From: Nannochloris sp. 'desiccata'
Lineage: Eukaryota; Chlorophyta; Trebouxiophyceae; Chlorellales; Chlorellaceae
Reading direction: 5' to 3'
NCBI GenBank assembly: GCA_019044685.2
Contig: JAGTXX020000011.1
Coordinates: 744,001-808,000 of the forward strand
Length of the DNA: 64,000 nt
The notes under the pieces were generated by a model. The model saw only the letters and a list, made by a program, of their open reading frames with translations. It had not been told where the DNA came from and did not search any database. Position numbers and translations under genes: made by a program. Within the stretch, counting starts at the first letter, position 1. Each line of letters starts with the position of its first letter. Below are positions 56,824-64,000 of the stretch, piece by piece.

Positions 56824-57309
56824 AAGTAATGTGACTAGTTCGTCAGCTAAGGCTCTGTCGGGTGCGCAATTAATAGTTATTTATTGTCTTTATTACATAC
56901 AATATTGGGAATTGTGCATTAAGTGATCCTAATGCTCCAAATATACCTCTTTCTTGAAGAAAATTCCGTTGTAGCGTAGGGTATCTCCTAATGCAAGCCG
57001 TCCTTCATAGAAGTGGACTCAAACCTCACGCCACGGCATTCCACCACTTTTCCGCATCTAGGTTCGCAGCTGACTTTAAGTGCCTCCAGAGTGCTCCGAT
57101 GCCTGCTGGCTGTTCTCTTGTTCTTTGCCTCCGACCAGGCGGAGCAACTAGCACTGATGTTGAGCTTCTTTTAACTGAGCATTGGCTTCCAATTTAGAGC
57201 AGTATACTAAGCAAACATATTAGCATCTTTTCATCTTCTGATGTTGGTATAAAATCAAGCATTTAATCCTCTACAAGGAGAAATATCAGCTTAAAAATAA
57301 TTACCGGCG
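56824..57309. other. Intergenic between two minus-strand genes
   Basis: About 490 bp containing the NDR-like promoter. A 68-codon plus-strand ORF at 56991-57197 is the only notable frame and has no recognisable homology. Confidence 0.4.
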
Positions 57310-57848
57310 TCAACCCTTTGGCACTTCTTTCCTCTGCCCTATCGGGGCTTTCTTGTGCATTTCAAGAGGTGACACGCCCATCACGAAATCTTCATCTGCA
57401 ACTTGTACAAGTCCACACACGCCTGCTGAAGAATTAATGGTATTCTAGGGAGGGGAGCTCAGCCAGAAGGGGCTAAATAATTTTTTTAAACGTCAGCAAG
57501 GTTTTATTTTTCAGACGCACCGTCCCAAGTCAAAATTGGCTCGCATGCTTCAGTCAGATCGGCTATTTGACGATCAATGACTTTAAACAATTCATCCACT
57601 TCCTTGTCGTCGTCAGGGGTGTTTGACCACATTTTTAGTATATAGTAATTTTCAAAAGTGATCGATAGCACCACGTTCAAGCTATTGGCCAACACCCTCG
57701 CTTTTAATGCTTGATTTAATGTGGTAAACTGATTTAAATGCGCAATTTAACTAACCGGAAGAAAAGTAAGTAGACCTACTTCAGCACTAACTGTGCAACT
57801 GAAGACCTCAAATTTCAGGCCTTCAAATGAACTTGCTACAATATGCAT
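57310..57848 (-). CDS. Uncharacterised 129-aa protein, three exons
   Basis: Model complement(57310..57422, 57521..57728, 57780..57848). The donors are GTAGGT and GTGCGT, the acceptors AAATCAG and CAGCAG, and the phases agree. The product begins MHIVASSFEGLKFEVFSCTV, then LKARVLANSLNVVLSITFEN, YYILKMWSNTPDDDKEVDEL, ADLTEACEPILTWDG joined across intron 2 to VCGLVQVADEDFVMGVSPLE, and a short basic tail (KKAPIGQRKEVPKG). The frame is open upstream of the chosen ATG to about 57932 (no other ATG), so a further 5' exon is possible. No family is recognised. It looks like a small soluble mixed alpha/beta protein. It is divergent from the antiporter gene. Confidence 0.55.
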
Positions 57849-58020
57849 TGCTACATAATTTATAGGACATTCCACAATCAACACTCTGAACGTAAAAACT
57901 GTGGTTTCAAATTGAAAAATTGGTAGCTTCAAGGCTGTTTATTTACTTTTATCATTGACTCATTGAATGAATGGCTTGTCTATCTACTTGCTAGATTGAG
58001 TGGACTTAATTCCAGCTAAA

Positions 58021-60551
58021 ATGCGGGGAGCGAAGTTATCACATGCACTCATATCGCCAAGCATCGGAATGCCTATGGTTTCACGTGCCTCGGCAGCATT
58101 TAGAAAACCTCTCCATCCTCTTCGGAGCCATATCCCTCAAAGTATGTCTCTTTTCACAGCTCTAATTTTCATTTAGTGTACAAAGATGACAATGTGCTAA
58201 CTCACTTGGCGCATTTTGCAGGTACGCCGTTAGGAAGTGGCAGGTTATTACTTTCAACCCCGTCTCAATGCCGCCCATTTTCACCCAGGCTGCAACCTGA
58301 CCAGCAGGCCCGACAGCGCGGTCCGAGCCCTCCTCTAGCTGGACCAGACGCTCTTGCAGCTTTAGGTACCGATTTTTTACTCTTTTTAGGTGCCACCGTG
58401 CTTGTAGTCCCGCTTTTCAAGTCAGCAAACCAGAGTCCTGTTCTTGGGTACCTATTCGCTGGTCTTGTCATGGGTCAATTAGGGTTGTTCCGCAACGTAG
58501 AAGAGATTGAAAAGCTCTCTGAGCTCGGTGTTCTTTTCCTTTTATTTGAAATGGGACTTGAACTTTCTATAGATAAACTCCGTTCCCTAGCCAAGTACGC
58601 CTTTGGCCTTGGTAGTTTACAAATGTTCGTGACGACAGCAGCATTAACTGCAGTAGCTTTACCCCCAGGGGAGGGTGTCATGACAAAAGTACTTGAATTC
58701 ATAGGATCGCCATCAGAATTGGCTAAAATTCGAACAGTTGATGAAGCCGTGGTCATTGCCGTGGCGCTGTCGCTTTCTTCCTCTGCATTCGTACTTCAGC
58801 TGCTGAAAGAACGAAATGAACTGGAAACAAAGTTTGGATCTGCTACTTTAGGTATCTTACTCTTCCAGGATATTGCTACAGTGCCTTTTTTGATCTTGCT
58901 TCCCCTTATCGAGGGGCGAGGGAGCGGAGTAGACATCACAGACGGTGCTGCATTGCTCACACAGCTGGTACCTACAGTGTTAAAGACCCTCGGTGGTATA
59001 GGTATAGTCCTCCTTGGTGGACGCACTTTCCTTCGACGTGTGTTTGAAGTAGTGGCCTCTGCAAAATCCGATGAGGTGTTTATCGCCTTGTGCTTACTGA
59101 GTGTCACAGGTGCATCCCTGTTAACACAACGGCTTGGTTTTTCAGATACGTTGGGCGCCTTTGTCTCTGGTGTGCTGCTTTCTGAAACCAATTTCAAGGC
59201 GCAAGTTGAAGCAGATATTCAACCCTTCCGAGGCTTGTTGCTTGGGTTATTTTTCGTGACAACTGGTGCTTCAATGGATCTAGGGCTCTGTATTCGTGAA
59301 TGGCCGACAGTTTTAGGTCTTTTAGTTGGTCTTCTGGCCCTAAAAGCATCTGTAATTTCAATCATTGGCCCAGCTGTCGGGTTAACAAAGTCTGAGTCAT
59401 TACGAACTGGCTTTGTGTTATCTCAGGGAGGAGAGTTTGCCTTTGTCTTGCTTGCATTAGCAGCACAGCTGAATGTGCTCCCGCCGGAATTGAATAAACT
59501 TCTTATTGTTGTCGTCGTGCTTTCCATGGCTGCCACACCCTTGTTAACAGAGGCTGGGCGTATAGTAGCGGATAGAATTAGTGCTCAAGATGGTGAAGCC
59601 TTATCTACATCTGCAAGTGAATTTATTTATGAGGCTCCTGTTCTCGTTTGCGGGTTTGGAGATGTTGGTCAAGCTGTAGCAAATATGCTGAGAGCATTGA
59701 ATCTACCCTATGTTGCCTTTGATCTTACCGTGGCACGAGTACAGGCGGCTCAAGAATCTGGTTTTAACGTTTTATATGGGGACGGATCTAGATCAAAAGT
59801 ACTTCATGCAGCAGGTATTGGCAAACCTTCTGCTGTCGCTGTGGGTTATACAGCACGGCAACGATCAGTCTCTGCTGTGAACTCTCTTCGTAATGCCTTT
59901 CCCGACGTCCCCATTTTAGTTAGGGCTATAGACATGGTGCATGCTTCTGAATTGGAGGAAGCAGGTGCTACACAAGTTGTTTTAGCTGAAGCTGAGGCAG
60001 GGTTGGCTGTAGGAACACGAATTGCACAAGATTTAGGCGCAAAGGAAGATACAGTTGCGATGCTTTCTCAAGCGCTGAGAGCTGATATGGCAGTTAGAAC
60101 ACACGAAATGGCTCTAGAGACTGCTGCAAAGCTCTCTGGCACGGATGTTCCGGGCGCTGATGCTGTTGGAGGGTCTAGTATGCGCAGTGTGTATAGATTT
60201 GATACACCAAGAGCAGCTTGGGACGTGCCTGGAGGCAGCGTCGCCTCTATGGATGGTGATAATATTGCTGGCAGTGGTGGCCTGTTGGCATCAATTTTCG
60301 GCGCTATTGGGTCTACAGATGGTAGTGAAGATGCAGAAATTACTGTAACGATGGTTCCTCAACAGTCTTCTTCTTCTGCTGCTGAAGGAAGGAACGGCAA
60401 TGGTAGGGGCAGTACCGAGGGTAACTCTTCGGTTATTCTACGCGCCAAGGATGGTGATGAATCTCTTGTATTACCTGATGGAAGTATTGAATGTCCTGTT
60501 GAATGGGAAGGGCAAGTGAATGATTCTTCATCTGAAAAAAGTTCTCAGTAG
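58021..60551 (+). CDS. KEA3: Plastid K+/H+ antiporter, KEA3/KefB-type (CPA2 family)
   Basis: Two exons, join(58021..58141, 58222..60551), phase 1 junction, 816 aa. The Ser/Arg-rich start (MRGAKLSHALISPSIGMPMV) fits a plastid transit peptide. The CPA2 transporter domain at about 110-480 has GATVLVVPLFKSANQSPVLG, GVLFLLFEMGLELSIDKLRS, SLSSSAFVLQLLKERNELET, LFQDIATVPFLILLP and QGGEFAFVLLALAAQLNVLP. A cytosolic-type RCK/TrkA-N Rossmann domain follows at about 515-640 (APVLVCGFGDVGQAVANMLR, VLYGDGSRSKVLHAAG). The roughly 170-aa acidic C-terminus is disordered. KEA3 in thylakoids exports protons from the lumen and speeds relaxation of qE. The long coiled-coil N-terminus of KEA1/2 is absent, so KEA3 is the better match. 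Confidence 0.9.
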
Positions 60552-61389
60552 AGGACAGCATCGATAATTTTTAATATTTTTGAAATTCTTTTTTTTTCCT
60601 TCTTTTTTGCCATCTAATGACTTTAATGCACTGATTGATTAATAGAAAGATGTATAAAATCTCTAATCGACTTATTCATGTTTTCTTCTTTCTTAAAACT
60701 GTTCTCTTTTAATAATAAAGTTCCTAACACAATTATGTCTAAAAACTTGACGGGTTGGGACAAGCAAGGCTAGAAAAGCAAAGGTAAAGGCAAGGAAAGA
60801 TTCGTACGTCTGGAGACACCCTGGTGGTTAGAATAAAAAGCAAAAATATCCCAGGGGGATCAAGCATTTCTGAGGAAAATTAATATAAACAAAAAGGGAC
60901 ATTTTGTATCGATAGGAGAAAAGCGGTGTTGATATTAAATATTCTTCTTCTTTGGAAATATCAGGTAAATAGGGAAATGTAGAACCATATTGAAAATATT
61001 ACGAGTATAAACAAAAAAGACTAGAATGAATCCATGCATGAGCAGCTAGAATAAAACATTTTACTGTGGCTCTTTATGAAAGTCTTTGTTAGTCGCTAAC
61101 ACTGAGTGTTGGCTGCCGGCCCGATTAAGGGCGTGGCCTCTATTAGCAAAAATAAACACTGTTATTTATGTAATAATATCATTAATAAAGCAGCAAACGA
61201 TATTGTGACTTCTAAAGTGAGTTTTATTTCGTCTTAGAGTAGTCGAAGAGAGTAGTACTAGTGTCGACGTTTTGTCAGTAGCCTTGTGTAACCGATGATT
61301 CTAAATCATTACCCCTTCTACGGGCCGTTTGGTTTGTTTTCAGTACCCTTCCCTTTTTAATTAGGATTGGTAGTTGAGTCGACTTGCAA
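60552..61389. other. Gene-poor region downstream of KEA3
   Basis: About 840 bp, AT-rich, no ORF over 60 codons. A GC-rich stretch at about 61116-61140 (GCCGGCCCGATTAAGGGCGT) can form a weak hairpin. No tRNA or snRNA was recognised. Confidence 0.4.
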
Positions 61390-61823
61390 CTATGTACGCC
61401 TCGGTTTTTGCATGACTTGATGAAGTTTCCCTGCACAAGCCAGCGGATAAAATAAATTGGGGTTTAGGGGTGAGTAGAAAGCACACAGCGCTCAATATCA
61501 GCGAATGCACCTGGATAAATTAACCTAGATGGATGTCAACTTACACTTGGCGGAGAGAGGCTCGATGGATTTTCCAGCTTGAGACGCTTGCTTAGTAAAC
61601 CTCTCTTGCGTCGACCCTGCGGGAAGAAAACAGAATTGCATGCAGGAGGGAGTAAGGCTGGGTCTTTGAGGGCCTGTAAGGTCCGCCAAGGTTGATTGAT
61701 AGCAAAAACCACGCTCTTACTGCTGAAAAGAGAAGCCTCCAGGAGAGGTTGCTGATCCCCAGCTGCAGCAAAAATGAGAACACCAAGGACAACTGCCATA
61801 AAAATGGGACTAGTTTTCGCCAT
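61390..61823 (-). CDS. Small secreted protein A (71 aa), paralog of the 62707-63413 gene
   Basis: Model complement(61390..61430, 61545..61616, 61721..61823), all junctions phase 1, 71 aa. It has a signal peptide (MAKTSPIFMAVVLGVLIFAA), then GDQQPLLEASLFS, RSTQERFTKQASQAGKSIEP and a short basic end (MQKPRRT). The intron positions, phases and the core ASLFS...(K/T)xxSxxxxxxEP are shared with the neighbour B, which proves they are paralogs. A CAG acceptor directly before the ATG suggests a 5' UTR intron. There are no cysteines after the leader, so it is not a disulfide-rich toxin-like peptide. No family is recognised. Confidence 0.6.
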
Positions 61824-62706
61824 GGCTGCCCACTGCAAAAAAGAACGAGGGGATATTATATTTCTGAGCTTTAAGGGTTATAAACTTAAAAAAATCTCGA
61901 CGAAAATGAAAAGAGGGCCCATCAGTGGTATGTACTGCCTGTTTGACCTCCGTCAAGGTTACCCGGGGTAGAGACGCCCGAATAATAAATGGAACCTCAA
62001 GGCTGTATCGTTAGACCCTGGCGACTAACTTTATACAGGTATCTATCTAATATTTCAATTATCTAATATAACTAGTATTAGATCATTATTCAAGGATCCT
62101 CGCGTTTCAGGTGGCTTCTGCAGGCGACGCCGCACCTTGATGTTTGGGGGAAGTGTAGAGGAATTTATTTTACATAAAGGGAAGGTGCTCGAGGCGGACA
62201 TTCAACTGCCTTTTCAACTTCTCACTGTCCCAGGAAATTCAGTCCAAGAAATAAACTCAGTGAGTTTATTTACTATTGAGTTTACTATCGAGTTTATTTA
62301 CTCTTGAGTCAATAGTATAAAATCTGGAATAAATAAGCAAGCAACGCTTGCTCTGGCCTCCTAAGCCTCTGACACCAATGTTTTACAAACTCTAGATGTG
62401 TAGAGGGAACAAGAAGGCAATGTGCTATGCTAGTTATAGAAAATGAACAAAGGAAACGAGGGGAAGCCAATAGCAGACAATAAAGAACAAAGCAAAAAAT
62501 AAAAGAAAGACTGACTTGCAAAATGAAAAAGAGTGGTGAGCTAGCAGCAGCACGTGCATGGCATGTTAGAAAATGAATTCGCTAAAGGGTTTTAGAAAGG
62601 GGATACATTGCTCATGCAATGATAATTTAAATCGATATATCTAATAGTGTTTATTTCTAATATTTAATTTGGCAAAGAAACATTATGATGCACTATGCAA
62701 CTGTTT
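61824..62706. other. Spacer between the two secreted-protein paralogs
   Basis: About 880 bp without a convincing gene. It holds the GAGTTTATTTACT-type repeat cluster at 62250-62320 (listed separately). A TTG-initiated hydrophobic minus-strand frame at 62309-62521 lacks support. Confidence 0.4.
62250..62320. repeat. Palindrome plus degenerate repeats of a GAGTTTA unit
   Basis: AATAAACTCA-G-TGAGTTTATT (62250-62270) is a perfect 10-bp-arm palindrome. It is followed by further copies of GAGTTTA(TTTACT) at about 62278 and 62290, and a final TTGAGTCAATAG. It could be a recombination relic, a mini hairpin or simply AT-rich repeat growth. Confidence 0.6.
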
Positions 62707-63413
62707 TTATTTATTTATACGTGTGATAGGAAGACGCCTATTGTTGCCTCCATTCTGAAAGTTGGCGATGGTGTTTAAGATAGTGCTCCTATCTTGTTGA
62801 CGTCGGGTAGGAGCAGGAGATCTGCGGGGAGGGGTAGGAGGAGTAGGAGGCCTGGGAGGGTTGCGGTTGCGAGGAAGGGTAGGAAAAGGCCTAGGCGAGC
62901 GAGGAGGCCTGGTAAGGATTGGTTTTGGGGGGAGGGTGGTGAGGTTTCTGTTGCCGTTGTTACTTGAATTGGGGTTTGCCATCAAGCGGCGCGCCGCCTT
63001 CATTTTGCTGTTTTGCAAACCTTCAAGGGGCGGGGTGGCACGTTAAATCGAGTGAATTTATTAAGAATTCAGCCAAATTAACTTACGAGCAAAAGGTGTT
63101 GAGGGTTCTACAGTCTGTTCATTTCTAGAAGCCTTCTCCAAGAACGAATTCTTGGCATCACCGGCTACAGGAAGTGAAGGGAGGAGGAAGCTGGTCAGCG
63201 AGGGTTCTATTGTTCGCTAATGTCTGGAAGAAAATGCAGGTTTAAGGGTGCAATAACGTAGTAGTAGCGTAATATCAACTTACTTGAGAAGAGAGAAGCA
63301 TTAAGAAGACGGCTATGAGCTCGGTCGGACTTCAAGTCCGACTTTGCTGCTGCTGAAAAAGCACACGCGAAAAGCAGCGCCAAGGCCACGCAAAGAGCTC
63401 TATTCAAGTGCAT
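62707..63413 (-). CDS. Small secreted proline/arginine-rich protein B (173 aa)
   Basis: Model complement(62707..63020, 63087..63164, 63284..63413), all junctions phase 1, 173 aa. It has a signal peptide (MHLNRALCVALALLFACAFS, then AAA), followed by SRLLNASLFS, TGDAKNSFLEKASRNEQTVE, PSTPFARLQNSKMKAARR, and then a C-terminal tract of PP-, PRP- and TPPTPPRR-type repeats (about 95-140). The exon 2 acceptor has a long clean pyrimidine run. The Pro-rich tail recalls wall hydroxyproline-rich proteins or a cationic extracellular peptide, but neither is proven. It shares gene structure with paralog A, which lacks the Pro-rich tail. Confidence 0.62.
63236..63276. repeat. Left arm of a 41-bp inverted repeat (40/41 identity)
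   Basis: It lies inside intron 1 of secreted-protein gene B. Its reverse complement matches 63536-63576 with one mismatch. The spacer (63277-63535) contains exon 1 with the signal peptide. Confidence 0.95.
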
Positions 63414-63915
63414 AATGATTTGTTAAATCACAGCAGTGTACAATATTAAAAATACAACGCTCAAAAATGAGAAAATGGACCCTAAGATAACGTGGGAAGA
63501 GAAAAGGACCAAGGGCAGCAGACGCAGCAGGACAAGATATTACGCTACTATTACGTTATTGCACCCTTAAACCTGCGACATTTGGAGTTAAGTTTTCCAA
63601 TGTTGAGCTTACATATTCGCATCTTTACTATAATGCGCCTTTTTAAATAATATTTGAAGCGGCAAATTTCTCTTAGAGCTTCGCTTCTGTCAAATATCTT
63701 CAATTTGTGAACCAGCCCAGGTGGCCAAAAAAAGGGGCGGCGAGGGCAGCTACATTCTGTTTTTCTTGGGTCAAATTACATTATATCTATATCTCAAGCA
63801 TATCACATTTAAACAAGCAGATGACACAGTTGTCTTCTCGTGCAAAATACATCTAACAGCAAGGAAACCAACAAATGAAAGAAAGAATATGAACTAACTT
63901 TTACATCATCACGTC
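63414..63915. other. Promoter side of gene B and 3' flank of the right-edge gene
   Basis: About 500 bp with the right inverted-repeat arm and otherwise featureless AT-rich DNA. Confidence 0.4.
63536..63576. repeat. Right arm of the 41-bp inverted repeat
   Basis: It begins GATATTACGCTACTATTACG and ends CTTAAACCTGC. It sits about 125 bp upstream of the gene B start codon, in the presumed promoter or 5' UTR. Confidence 0.95.
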
Positions 63916-64000
63916 ATTCAAAATCAGAAAATATATCTTCATATAAAAATCGCTTTCGCAGAGCTTCTCCAGCTTGCGATCTAGACAGCAGTTTTGTTTG
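63916..64000 (-). CDS. C-terminal end of an unknown protein, cut by the right edge
   Basis: The minus strand is open from the window edge to a TGA at 63916-63918 and reads QTKLLSRSQAGEALRKRFLY then EDIFSDFE. The composition is coding-like (basic helix and acidic end), but only 27 residues are available. No family is recognised, and a chance frame cannot be excluded. Confidence 0.35.

Noticed and set aside
56991..57197. 68-codon plus-strand ORF with a presequence-like start
   Set aside because: No recognisable protein, no continuation exon and no support beyond length; kept only as a remark on the intergenic stretch.
58021..58200. Extra upstream coding of the KEA protein read through 58142-58221
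   Set aside because: GTATGT and TTTTGCAG splice sites give a clean phase 1 junction and a typical transit peptide, so the read-through is intron sequence.
61105..61145. Possible tRNA or small RNA around a GC-rich hairpin
   Set aside because: It lacks A and B box patterns and a cloverleaf; probably spacer DNA.

Overview
The window looks like nuclear DNA of a photosynthetic green alga (Viridiplantae, probably a chlorophyte/prasinophyte or an early-branching streptophyte; the species cannot be fixed from sequence alone). Green-lineage markers are PsbS, a KEA3/KefB-type plastid K+/H+ antiporter, a CDSP32-type plastid thioredoxin, COP1, a raffinose-synthase-type GH36 enzyme and a ubiquitin-ubiquitin-NEDD8/RUB fusion. 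A PKA-type kinase, a calcineurin-B-like protein and an MgtE-type Mg2+ transporter fit an alga better than a land plant. Base composition is moderately AT-rich. Genes are dense (about 37 loci in 64 kb) and many are in head-to-head pairs with 230-590 bp between start codons. Introns are few and short (about 50-240 nt), GT-AG apart from one likely GC-AG intron.

Layout. 1-8 kb: 5' part of a GH36 gene running off the left edge, an orphan coding-like exon, and a very large BRCT-BAH protein (candidate DNA-damage/chromatin mediator), all on the minus strand. 8-14 kb: DUF924 protein, a starch-binding-module/sucrose-phosphatase fusion, dienelactone hydrolase and the tRNA acetylation adaptor TAN1. 14-15.5 kb: a retroelement graveyard (decayed LINE reverse-transcriptase C-terminus and three retroelement-like 3' tails). 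15.6-24 kb: TIM22, a 190-aa unknown, TilS, CDKAL1-type methylthiotransferase, PKA-type kinase, calcineurin-B-like. 24.5-33 kb: cell-surface and Golgi genes (LRR/LysM-like/F5-8C receptor kinase, type II glycosyltransferase, sulfotransferase). 33-46 kb: COP1, CKS1, Ub-Ub-NEDD8, a decayed BTB copy next to its intact BTB relative, DDX41, Dus3, UTP7/WDR46. 46-53 kb: MgtE, uS15, a 37-aa OST4, FAM32A, fumarase, mitochondrial bL19. 53-60.5 kb: CDSP32-like, PsbS, NDR-like, an unknown 129-aa protein and the KEA antiporter, so three plastid stress/photoprotection genes lie within 8 kb. 60.5-64 kb: gene-poor DNA with two paralogous small secreted proteins, a 41-bp inverted repeat bracketing the first exon of one of them, and the 3' end of a gene leaving the right edge.

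There is no bacterial-style operon, CRISPR array or recognisable tRNA/rRNA. The most unusual items are the secreted paralog pair with its inverted repeat, the BRCT-BAH protein with recurrent PET(D/Q) motifs, the CBM-sucrose-phosphatase fusion, the mixed-ectodomain receptor kinase, an exact 18-bp tandem duplication inside the kinase glycine loop, and the PsbS/KEA/CDSP32 neighbourhood. All splice models were made by eye: each was accepted because GT-AG sites, reading phase and protein homology agreed. No database search was run.
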